A stretch of 5,179 nucleotides of DNA from Pseudofrankia asymbiotica (GCF_001983105.1 NZ_MOMC01000075.1:1-5179); one strand, 5' to 3'. Shown: positions 1 through 5,179, counted from the first letter of the stretch. Made by a program: numbers and translations. Notes: a model not told the origin generated them from the letters alone.

Positions 1-409
1 ACTGGTGCGAGCGGGCGACCCCGGCCGGCGTCGCCGCGTCCAACCCGGCCCCGCAGACACACGCCCCAGTCGGGAAGTGCCCCTCCACCCGGTCTGGGTC
101 CTCCCGCCAGGCCAGCGTCAACCCGTCCGCGCCCGGCTGCTTGCCGCGTTTCTTCTTCCCCGCCCCGCCACCGCCCGCCGGCGGCTCGGGCGGCTTCCGA
201 CCCGGGATCGCGCCGTCGCTGGACGGCGATAACGACGAGTTCCGCGAGTTCCGCGACGCCTTCCGCTCCAGGTCAGCGACCTTCGCCGTCAGCTCCGCGA
301 TCTGCCGGGCCTGCTCGGCGACCGTCGCCCGCAACTCCGCGATCAGCTCCGCCTGGGCGCGCACCACCGCGAGGAGGCCCTCAGGGGGCATCTCCTCGAC
401 CGGCGCCAT
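1..409 (-). CDS. IS66-family transposase, N-terminal part (cut by window edge)
   Basis: The frame is open from an ATG at 409-407 to the window edge and gives 136 residues without a stop; the catalytic DDE domain would lie outside the window. A GAGG sequence about 8 nt before the ATG serves as ribosome binding site. Residues about 11-51 form a Leu/Ala/Glu-rich helix (AELIAELRATVAEQARQIAEL) of the leucine-zipper type found at the start of IS66 transposases. Next comes NSRNSSLSPSSD (54-65), the hallmark of this family (usual form NSxNSSxPPSSD), then a basic stretch KKKRGKQPGADG (85-96), and a cysteine pair in GACVCGAGL (115-123) where the IS66 zinc-binding domain begins. The pair is CxC here, while CxxC is common. 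The family catalyses cut-and-paste or copy-type transposition of its own element. No tnpA or tnpB accessory gene lies between this start and the putative element end, which fits the single-ORF IS66 subgroup. Intactness cannot be judged. Confidence 0.88.
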   Translation of the reverse strand, partial: MAPVEEMPPEGLLAVVRAQAELIAELRATVAEQARQIAELTAKVADLERKASRNSRNSSLSPSSDGAIPGRKPPEPPAGGGGAGKKKRGKQPGADGLTLAWREDPDRVEGHFPTGACVCGAGLDAATPAGVARSHQ

Positions 410-465
410 GCCCCTACCTCACCACACGCACCAGACCTGGCACGCCACGCGACCACCAACATCAG

Positions 466-486
466 CGCCTGGCTCCGAAGCCAGCG
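466..486. repeat. Hairpin in the IS66 leader
   Basis: CTGGCT (469-474) and AGCCAG (479-484) form a perfect 6-bp stem around a CCGA loop. Two more C-G pairs extend it (466-467 with 485-486) after a one-base bulge. It lies between the proposed element end and the transposase ribosome binding site. Insertion sequences often carry such a structure to stop read-through transcription from the host driving the transposase; that role is inferred here. Confidence 0.45.
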
Positions 487-523
487 ACCCAAAGCAACAT
501 CAACAAAGCACCTGAATGTTTAC

Positions 524-630
524 CCGGGTTCGATCCACGCGCCGTGCCGGACCCTGCTATCCGCTGTTCCACGACCCGGCCAGCACTCTCGCGATTCCGA
601 AGGTTCGCGCAGCGGCGGAGGAGTTCTGCC
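524..630. other. Spacer between IS66 end and methyltransferase terminator
   Basis: I see no supported gene, RNA gene or promoter here. Open frames that cross it are shadows of flanking genes and have no family signature. A short stretch at 526-536 resembles a tRNA T-loop, but its flanks do not pair and no tRNA body is present. Confidence 0.4.
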
Positions 631-654
631 AAAAAAAGTACGGGGATCGACCCG
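631..654 (-). terminator. Probable Rho-independent terminator of the merR-methyltransferase operon
   Basis: On the minus strand, 34 nt past the methyltransferase stop, CGGG and CCCG (654-651 and 644-641) form a 4-bp GC stem around a 6-nt loop. A 3-nt gap and seven consecutive T residues (637-631) follow. The stem is short, but a T7 run is rare in DNA this GC-rich and its position right after the operon is what a terminator would show. Confidence 0.5.
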
Positions 655-687
655 AGTGTATTTTCGCCTTCCTTGGACGATGCCCGC

Positions 688-1521
688 CTATGCGTGGGCG
701 CCGACCAGCCAGCACGCGGCGGTGTACCGGATCTCCGTACCCCGCTGGTAGGGGTCGAAGGCGGGGCGGACCGTCTCGACGACCTGCGCGCGGGTCCGCT
801 CGTCGACTCCCTGAAGGGCCCGGCCGACGGGGCCGAGCTGCGTGAGATAGCGAACCAGCTCCGTCTCCGGCAGGACGCATTCCACGTCGACCGGCTGAAT
901 GTCGACGCCGGTCCAGCCACTCTCCGCGAGGATGCCGCGGACCCGGTCCTCCCGAGCGAGAGCGAACTGGCCGGGCGCGTCCGGGTCGCGAGGCGCCAGG
1001 TGCGGCAGGAGCGACGCCGCCGCGCGCTCGGCCGTCGTCTGGAACGGATTCTCGTCGAGGCTTCGCCAGGTGATGAACCGGAGTTCCGCGGCGTCCGTCC
1101 CCGCCCGCCGCAGGTTCGCGAATGCCGCGGGGAAGTCGTCGAAGAACATGACGCCGAAGCGGGAGACGAGCAGGTCGAAGCCGCCCGGTTCGAAAGCATG
1201 GGTCGCGGCGTCGGCGCGTAGGAAGGTGGCCGACACGCTCTCCCGGTCGATCCTTGCCCGGGCGGCCGCGAGCATCGGCTCCGAGATGTCGATGCCCACG
1301 CAGCGTCCCGCCGGGCCCGCGCGCCTCGCGGCGGCGAGGGTCGTCGCGCCCGTACCGCAGCCGACATCGAGCACGCTCGAACCGGGAACCACCGCCTCCT
1401 CGAGCAGCGCCTCGAACGGCCGGTACATCTCGTCGACCAGGTCCTGCACCGCGGTCCAGCCGCGCGCGGCGGCGCTCCAGAGCGCCTCCTGCACGTCATT
1501 GCCCCCAGGCGCGACTTCCAT
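688..1521 (-). CDS. Class I SAM-dependent methyltransferase
   Basis: The 277-residue protein has the Rossmann-type methyltransferase fold signature. Motif I is VLDVGCGTG (residues 50-58), which binds S-adenosylmethionine. The acidic residue ending strand 2 lies in GIDISEP (D78), an AD pair is at 103-104, and the strand-4 block is FDLLVSRFGVMFF (115-127). The phrase SRFGVMFF followed by FITWRSLDENPF is typical of UbiE-like small-molecule methyltransferases of actinomycetes; substrate unknown. Family members usually have LRPGG before the strand-5 block (FITW here), but this one reads AGTDAAE. I chose the ATG at 1521-1519 because GGAG lies 6 nt upstream and the protein then begins just before the conserved N-terminal helix. 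Other starts are ATG 1533 and a TTG at 1575 that overlaps the merR stop but has no ribosome binding site and lies in a hairpin. The gene is the second in the operon after merR. It is probably cytoplasmic: no signal peptide or membrane segment. Confidence 0.88.
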   Translation of the reverse strand: MEVAPGGNDVQEALWSAAARGWTAVQDLVDEMYRPFEALLEEAVVPGSSVLDVGCGTGATTLAAARRAGPAGRCVGIDISEPMLAAARARIDRESVSATFLRADAATHAFEPGGFDLLVSRFGVMFFDDFPAAFANLRRAGTDAAELRFITWRSLDENPFQTTAERAAASLLPHLAPRDPDAPGQFALAREDRVRGILAESGWTGVDIQPVDVECVLPETELVRYLTQLGPVGRALQGVDERTRAQVVETVRPAFDPYQRGTEIRYTAACWLVGAHA

Positions 1522-1527
1522 GGCCGT

Positions 1528-1531
1528 CTCC
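1528..1531 (-). promoter_or_regulatory. Ribosome binding site deciding the methyltransferase start
   Basis: GGAG on the minus strand lies 6 nt before the ATG at 1521-1519. No comparable site precedes the TTG at 1575, and the ATG at 1533 overlaps this GGAG itself. Confidence 0.5.
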
Positions 1532-1570
1532 ATCCTCTGGCCGCATGTCACCGAGACCGTATCGTTCCGG

Positions 1571-1586
1571 CTCAAGTCGGCTTGAG
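1571..1586. repeat. Perfect 6-bp inverted repeat at the merR / methyltransferase junction
   Basis: CTCAAG (1571-1576) and CTTGAG (1581-1586) are exact inverted copies around TCGG. The hairpin covers the last merR codons, its TGA stop (1574-1572) and the alternative TTG start (1575-1573). In mRNA it could shield the TTG or tune passage from merR to the methyltransferase. The function is inferred. Confidence 0.45.
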
Positions 1587-2243
1587 GTCAACGTGGCCGT
1601 GAGATGTCAGGCCGAGGCGGGCGAGCAGGTCGAGCAGGGGGACCGCGGCCGCCGCGATGGCGGCGAGATCGTCGGCGTCCGGCGTCCGGAAGGCGGCGTC
1701 AAGGACGAGCGTGACAGAGTCACCCAACCGGATCGCTGGCACGGCGGTCACCGCGCCCGGGTCCTCGCGGTCAGCCCCGGCGCCGGGCGACGCGGGCGGC
1801 CGCGCCACCGGGCGCCGACCCGCGTCGCGCTTCCAGAACTCGGCGGGCGCCGCCGCGGGCGGGACGGCTACCGGCATGGGGACGGGACGCGGCGCGCCGA
1901 CCAGCTCGGCGAGCTGACGGTCCGACGCGCCGAGCAGTCGCTGCTGGATCTCGGCGAGCGATCGCCCCTCGGACTGAAGCTTCTTGATCGCGGCGAGCTG
2001 GAGCACGTGGCGGGGGCCGTAGAGGGCGACGCGGCCACGGGTGGCGACCGGCCGGTCGACCAGGCCGATCGTGGCGTACCAGCGGACGGTCCGCTCGCTC
2101 GGCAGCTCACCGACGCGGCCGCTGCTCTGCCCCTCGTAGTTGCCCGCGAGCAGTGCCGCCACCCGGCCGGGGAGCTCCGCGAGCGTCCACGGGCCGGCGT
2201 CCGCGTACTCCGCCGCGACCTCGGCGTCAGGGTCCGCGGTCAT
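1572..2243 (-). CDS. MerR-family transcriptional regulator
   Basis: The 223-residue protein carries a MerR-type winged helix-turn-helix. LPSERTVRWYATIGLVDRP (47-65) is the recognition part (family pattern: xTxRYYxxxGLLxPxR). RVALYGPRHVLQLAAIKKL (71-89) is the wing and second helical region, and EGRSLAEIQQRLLGAS (92-107) closes the domain. Unlike textbook MerR proteins, the domain does not start at residue 1: an extension (WTLAELPGRVAALLAGN, 19-35) precedes it. A Pro/Ala-rich linker (119-170) leads to a small C-terminal segment, VTLVLDAAFRTPDADDLAAI (177-196), then a Leu/Ala-rich helix. This is not the Cys-rich metal site of MerR, CueR or SoxR, and there are no cysteines, so metal or redox sensing of those kinds is unlikely. 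The ATG at 2243 has only a weak, close GGGA; no better start was found. It is divergent from the VIT-VWA gene, shares a symmetric operator with it, and probably regulates both sides. The ligand is unknown. Confidence 0.85.
   Translation of the reverse strand: MTADPDAEVAAEYADAGPWTLAELPGRVAALLAGNYEGQSSGRVGELPSERTVRWYATIGLVDRPVATRGRVALYGPRHVLQLAAIKKLQSEGRSLAEIQQRLLGASDRQLAELVGAPRPVPMPVAVPPAAAPAEFWKRDAGRRPVARPPASPGAGADREDPGAVTAVPAIRLGDSVTLVLDAAFRTPDADDLAAIAAAAVPLLDLLARLGLTSHGHVDLKPT
1712..1722. promoter_or_regulatory. Possible secondary operator copy inside merR
   Basis: TGACAGAGTCA matches the TGACAGTGTCA unit of the intergenic operator at 10 of 11 positions. It lies in the coding sequence for the C-terminal segment of MerR (GDSVTL). 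It may be chance, or a weak site for looping or repression. Confidence 0.2.
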
Positions 2244-2296
2244 GATCCCGGACCGCGGCGTCCCTGATCGACATCCCAGCGCGACCTCATGGCATC

Positions 2297-2326
2297 ATCT
2301 TGACAGTGTCATCGTGACACTGTCAA
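2297..2326 (-). promoter_or_regulatory. Promoter of the merR-methyltransferase operon
   Basis: A consensus -35 TTGACA (2326-2321) is followed after 18 nt by CAAGAT (2302-2297) as a possible -10. Transcription would begin near 2290, leaving a leader of about 45-50 nt before the merR ATG. The -35 is exact; the -10 is poor, as expected for a promoter that needs an activator of the MerR type. Confidence 0.45.
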
Positions 2327-2329
2327 GAT
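2300..2329 (+). promoter_or_regulatory. Promoter of the VIT-VWA gene
   Basis: A consensus -35 TTGACA (2300-2305) and, after 18 nt, CAAGAT (2324-2329) mirror the minus-strand promoter exactly. Transcription would begin at about 2336, giving a leader of about 65 nt before the GTG at 2400. The stretched spacer and weak -10 resemble MerR-controlled promoters. Confidence 0.45.
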
Positions 2330-2384
2330 GGTGAGGCGCGCCGGGAACGCCGCTCGTCGGATCGAGCGGGCGGGGACAGGCGGC

Positions 2385-2390
2385 GGAGGA
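2385..2390 (+). promoter_or_regulatory. Ribosome binding site deciding the VIT-VWA start
   Basis: GGAGGA ends 9 nt before the GTG at 2400-2402 and is followed by a second purine run (AGGGG). The in-frame ATG at 2328 lies inside the operator arm and the predicted -10, upstream of the expected transcript start, so it cannot be the main start. Confidence 0.65.
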
Positions 2391-2399
2391 AGGGGAACG

Positions 2400-5069
2400 G
2401 TGAGCACCGACCTCGAACGGATCAGCACCGTCGGCATGGTCGACCTGGTCGAGCCGGAGCCGCCGGCCCAGGCGGACGCGCCTCGCCGGGACAACGAGGA
2501 GGACGGCCTCGGCTGCCTGCGGACCGGACGCGGCAACCTGCCGCTCGACGCGGTCGACGTCCAGGCCGCCGTCACCGGCCTCGCGTCGTCCATCACCCTC
2601 AGCCAGGGCTTTCACAACCCGTACGACGAGCCGCTCGAGGCCACCTACATCTTCCCGCTGCCGCCACGCGCCGCCGTCACCGCGCTGCGGATGGAGGCGG
2701 ACGGCCGGGTGGTCGAGGCCGAGCTCAAGGAACGCGGTGAGGCGCGCGCGGACTACGACACCGCGATCTCTCAGGGCAAGCGCGCGTCGATCGCCGAGGA
2801 GGAGCGCCCCGGCGTCTTCACCATGCGGGTCGGCAACATCCTGCCCGGCGAGCGCGTCACCGTCCGCCTGACGCTGGCCGGCGAGCTGCCCTACGAGGAC
2901 GGCGCGGCGACCTTCCGCTTCCCCCTGGTCGTCGCGCCCCGCTACATCCCCGGCGCCCCGCTCACCGGCGGGCAGGTCGGCGACGGGGTCGCGGCCGACA
3001 CCGACGCCGTGCCGGACGCGTCCCGCATCAGCCCGCCGGTGCTGCTGCCGGGCTTCCCGAACCCGGTGCGCCTGTCGGTGGCCGTCGACGTCGACCCGGC
3101 CGGCCTGCGGCTGGCCGCCGTCGACGCCAGCCTGCACTCGGTCATCACCGAGCGGCGCACGGACGGTCTGCGCGTCCGGCTGGAACCGGGCGACCGGGCC
3201 GACCGGGACTTCCTGCTACGCCTCACGTTCGACGCGGACGAGGCGGTCAGCACCGCACTGTCGGTGCGGCCCGACGAGCCGACCGCGGACGGTGTGGCGG
3301 CCGACGGCGGCGAGACGGCCGCGGCCGGTCAGACCGCCGGCGGGACGTTCGCGCTCACGATTCTGCCGCCGGCTGGCACCACGCGAGCCCGGGACCGGGA
3401 TGTGGTGGTCGTCCTCGACCGGTCCGGCTCGATGGGCGGCTGGAAGATGATCGCGGCGCGGCGCGCCGCCGGCCGGATCGTCGACACCCTCCGCGGCGGC
3501 GACCGCTTCGCGGTCCTCGCCTTCGACCACCAGGTCGAGACCCCGCCCGCCCTCCCCCGAGGGCTCGCGCCGGCCAGCGACCGCGCCCGGTTCCGGGCCG
3601 TCGAGTTCCTCGCCACCCTGGAGGCCCGGGGCGGGACGGACATGCTGGAGCCCCTGCGGCAGGCGGCCGACCTGCTCGGCCCGCGCGCCGAGACGCCCGA
3701 GCGGGACCGGGTCATCGTGCTGGTCACCGACGGCCAGGTCGGCAACGAGGACCAGCTGCTGCGCGAGCTCGCCACCGGCCTCGCCGGGGCGCGGGTCCAC
3801 ACCGTCGGCATCGACCGGGCGGTGAACGAGTCGTTCCTGCGCCGGCTGTCCGGCCCGGCCGGCCGCTGCGAGCTGGTCGAGTCCGAGGACCGGCTGGACG
3901 ACGCGATGCGCAACATCCACCACCGCATCGACGCACCCGTCGTCACCGGCCTGCGGCTGCTCCCGGCGGGGCCGGCGGACCTGGCCGTCGACGCCGACTC
4001 GCTGACCCCGACGCCGCTGCCCGACCTGTTCGCCGGCGCCCCCGTCGTCATCACCGGCCGGTTCACCGGCCCGCCCGCGGGAACCGTCACCGTCGTCGGG
4101 CAGACCTCCGGCGACGCGGGCTCCCCATGGCGAACGGCGGTCGGCGCGACGGCGAGTGGCAACCCGGCTCTCCCGGCCCTGTGGGCGCGGGCGCGCATCC
4201 GCGACCTGGAGGACCAGTACGTGGTCGGCCGGGGCGGGCGGCGCGGAAACGAGGAGCTGGAGAGGCGCGTCGTCGAGACGTCGCTGCGCTTCGGCGTCCT
4301 GTCCCGCTTCACCGCCTTCGTCGCCGTCGACCACCGCGTCGTCAACGAGGGCGGAGCACCACGCCGCGTGACGCAGCCGGTCGATCTACCGAGTGGCTGG
4401 GACCACGAGGAGGAGAGGGCGAGAGGGGGACCCGCCCTGCCGCTCGCCGGCGGCGCTCGTCTCGCCAGCTTCGCCGCGCCCGCGTCACCGCCGGTCACGA
4501 TGCCCCCGCCGATGGCACCGCCGCCCGTCGCCCCCGCGCCCTACCAGCCCGCGCCCGTCTGGGCGGGACCCGGCGGCTCGCGGGGCTGGGATGACCTGGA
4601 TGTGCCCGACTTCCTGAAGACCGGCCCCTGGGCCGGGCCGGCCCCGGCCCAGCAGCCGGCCGCGCCGCCGGCTCCCGGCAGGACCCGCGGCCGGGCGAAA
4701 GCCAAAGGCCCGCGCGTCGCCACGCTCGCCGAGCTCGCGGCCACCGAGCTGGCGGCGCTGCGCGCCGGGTCCGGGCACTCCACCGAGACGCGCGCCGCCG
4801 CGCTCGCCGCACTCGCCGGTCGCATCCGCGCGGCGCTACCGGCGTGGCGGCGGGACGGCGAGCCCGAGGCGGCGTGCGTGGCGCTGGAGAAGCTCCGCGA
4901 CCAGCTCGCCACCGCGCCCTCGGGTGAAGCGGAGGTCACCCGGCTCTGGGAGCGCGCACTCGCCGTCCTGGAGGCCATCCGCGACGGGCGCGCCGAACGG
5001 CTCCCCGAGGCCGGCCCCGAGGCCGACGCCCCCGCGCGCAGGTCACGCCAACCCTTCTGGAAGCGATGA
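2400..5069 (+). CDS. Cytoplasmic VIT and VWA domain protein with FtsZ-tail-like motif and C-terminal helical extension
   Basis: The GTG start gives 889 residues. The VIT domain (vault protein / inter-alpha-trypsin type) spans about 47-182, with SQGFHNPYDEPLEATYIFPL and the GERVTVRL block. The VWA domain spans about 334-501 with a complete metal-binding MIDAS: DRSGS (D340, S342, S344), T413 in GGTDML and D444 in VTDGQ. After it come LPALWARARIRDLED (592-606) and LRFGVLSRFTAFVAVD (629-644), both typical of VIT-VWA proteins of the ITIH/PARP4-related kind. A proline-rich linker (about 696-763) contains DDLDVPDFLK (731-740). A basic patch (RTRGRAKAKGPR, 761-772) then leads into an Ala/Leu-rich helical tail (773-869) ending in RRSRQPFWKR. 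No signal peptide, lipobox, membrane segment or sorting signal is visible, so it should stay in the cytoplasm, unlike many secreted bacterial VIT-VWA proteins. The fold suggests a metal-dependent protein-binding scaffold; the partner is unknown. It is divergent from merR. Confidence 0.9.
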   Translation: MSTDLERISTVGMVDLVEPEPPAQADAPRRDNEEDGLGCLRTGRGNLPLDAVDVQAAVTGLASSITLSQGFHNPYDEPLEATYIFPLPPRAAVTALRMEADGRVVEAELKERGEARADYDTAISQGKRASIAEEERPGVFTMRVGNILPGERVTVRLTLAGELPYEDGAATFRFPLVVAPRYIPGAPLTGGQVGDGVAADTDAVPDASRISPPVLLPGFPNPVRLSVAVDVDPAGLRLAAVDASLHSVITERRTDGLRVRLEPGDRADRDFLLRLTFDADEAVSTALSVRPDEPTADGVAADGGETAAAGQTAGGTFALTILPPAGTTRARDRDVVVVLDRSGSMGGWKMIAARRAAGRIVDTLRGGDRFAVLAFDHQVETPPALPRGLAPASDRARFRAVEFLATLEARGGTDMLEPLRQAADLLGPRAETPERDRVIVLVTDGQVGNEDQLLRELATGLAGARVHTVGIDRAVNESFLRRLSGPAGRCELVESEDRLDDAMRNIHHRIDAPVVTGLRLLPAGPADLAVDADSLTPTPLPDLFAGAPVVITGRFTGPPAGTVTVVGQTSGDAGSPWRTAVGATASGNPALPALWARARIRDLEDQYVVGRGGRRGNEELERRVVETSLRFGVLSRFTAFVAVDHRVVNEGGAPRRVTQPVDLPSGWDHEEERARGGPALPLAGGARLASFAAPASPPVTMPPPMAPPPVAPAPYQPAPVWAGPGGSRGWDDLDVPDFLKTGPWAGPAPAQQPAAPPAPGRTRGRAKAKGPRVATLAELAATELAALRAGSGHSTETRAAALAALAGRIRAALPAWRRDGEPEAACVALEKLRDQLATAPSGEAEVTRLWERALAVLEAIRDGRAERLPEAGPEADAPARRSRQPFWKR
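4590..4619 (+). other. FtsZ C-terminal-tail-like linear motif DDLDVPDFLK
   Basis: Residues 731-740 of the VIT-VWA protein sit between two proline-rich, probably disordered segments. Known FtsZ tails end in a conserved peptide after a disordered linker, for example LDIPAFLR in E. coli and LDIPTFLR in B. subtilis, with LDVPxFL forms in actinobacteria. The match includes the acidic lead, the L-D-V-P core and the F-L pair. The placement is internal, not C-terminal. Confidence 0.6.
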
Positions 5070-5079
5070 ACGACTCGTC

Positions 5080-5152
5080 GATCACCGCGGACGTGTTGCC
5101 GTCGTCGTGAATTCGGTCGAATCACGACCACGGCGACGCGGTCGCGGTGATC
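5080..5152. terminator. Long imperfect hairpin after the VIT-VWA gene
   Basis: Arms 5080-5110 and 5122-5152 (31 nt each) are complementary at 26 positions plus two G-T wobbles. The outer 10 bp (GATCACCGCG) and the 7 bp next to the loop (GTCGTGA) are perfect, and TTC/GAA extends the stem inward to a GGTC loop past a bulged A. It begins 10 nt past the stop codon. No T run follows, so it would be an actinobacterial-style terminator without U tract, possibly bidirectional, or a mobile palindromic repeat. Confidence 0.5.
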
Positions 5153-5179
5153 ATGCTATTGAGCCTGGTCCTCCGCGAG

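Larger units (their letters stand above)
1..523 (-). mobile_element. Partial IS66-type insertion sequence, left end proposed at 523
   Basis: The transposase start, its leader and a plausible element terminus are present; the other end is outside the window. Read on the minus strand, the sequence beginning at 523 is GTAAACATTCAGGTGC. IS66-family ends commonly begin with GTAA, and about 110 nt then separate this point from the transposase ATG. If the boundary is right, an 8-bp target duplication would start at 524 (CCGGGTTC on the plus strand). The family assignment rests on the protein; the exact boundary is inferred from one end only. Confidence 0.45.
2296..2330. promoter_or_regulatory. Symmetric divergent operator: 16-bp perfect inverted repeat with 3-nt centre
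   Basis: CATCTTGACAGTGTCA (2296-2311) and TGACACTGTCAAGATG (2315-2330) are exact reverse complements separated by TCG. Within each arm lies an 11-bp palindrome, TGACA-G-TGTCA (2301-2311 minus the first T, i.e. 2301 TGACAG onward) on the left and TGACA-C-TGTCA (2315-2325) on the right. There are thus four half-sites: TGACA, TGTCA, TGACA, TGTCA. The centre (2313) falls between the -35 and -10 elements of both divergent promoters, where MerR-family proteins are known to bind. The encoded MerR protein is the natural candidate to occupy it, possibly as two dimers. A different regulator cannot be excluded. Confidence 0.8.

Noticed and set aside
522..545. Possible tRNA 3' end (GGGTTCGATCC resembles a T-loop)
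   Set aside because: The flanking bases do not form a T stem, no acceptor, anticodon or D arm is found on either side, and the stretch lies at the proposed IS boundary.
462..1499. Long minus-strand frame of 345 codons over the methyltransferase
   Set aside because: It is Arg/Ser-rich with no recognisable motif and is a shadow of the methyltransferase frame, which has clear SAM-binding motifs.
2328..2399. ATG 2328 as start of the VIT-VWA protein, adding 24 residues
   Set aside because: The codon is part of the operator arm and predicted -10, upstream of the likely transcript start. The added residues are Arg/Gly-rich and unlike the family, while GTG 2400 has a strong ribosome binding site.
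3216..4498. Long minus-strand frames opposite the VWA region
   Set aside because: Antisense shadows typical of very GC-rich genes; composition is low-complexity and no domain is visible.
1572..5069. Shared FWKR tetrapeptide in MerR (residues 136-139) and at the C-terminus of the VIT-VWA protein
   Set aside because: Four residues in unrelated contexts are too short to exclude chance.
5153..5179. Possible next gene: ATG at 5153 on the plus strand, or a minus-strand C-terminus with stop at 5158-5156
   Set aside because: Only nine codons or fewer are visible either way, with no ribosome binding site for the ATG and no way to choose between the two.
1..5179. CRISPR array, rRNA, riboswitch or toxin-antitoxin pair
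   Set aside because: No regularly spaced repeats, conserved RNA cores or paired small genes were found on either strand.

Overview
The window is very GC-rich, with strong G/C bias at third codon positions, GTG/TTG start candidates and GGAG-type ribosome binding sites. That points to a filamentous-type actinomycete. A Frankia-like or related genome is a guess from overall style and the IS66 element; nothing here fixes the genus.

Layout. Positions 1-523 hold the left part of an IS66-family insertion sequence read on the minus strand: a transposase N-terminus cut by the window edge, a leader hairpin and a possible element end. A gene-free spacer (524-687) carries a probable terminator. Two minus-strand genes follow as an apparent operon: a MerR-type regulator (1572-2243), then a class I SAM-dependent methyltransferase (688-1521, or from 1575). 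Facing away from them is a large plus-strand gene (2400-5069) for an 889-residue protein with a VIT domain and a VWA domain, no signal peptide and no membrane segment. A long imperfect hairpin (5080-5152) follows its stop codon.

Regulation. The divergent intergenic region holds a perfect 16-bp inverted repeat with a 3-nt centre (2296-2330). Each arm contains a self-complementary TGACA-N-TGTCA unit and a consensus TTGACA -35 hexamer, one per direction. This looks like a single operator through which the MerR protein controls both its own operon and the VIT-VWA gene.

The candidate system is therefore a MerR sensor, a small-molecule-type methyltransferase and a cytoplasmic VIT-VWA scaffold under one symmetric switch. 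The most striking detail is the peptide DDLDVPDFLK, which sits in a proline-rich linker of the VIT-VWA protein. It closely resembles the conserved C-terminal tail peptide of actinobacterial FtsZ, the part that cell-division partners such as SepF recognise. This suggests, without proving, a link to the division machinery.
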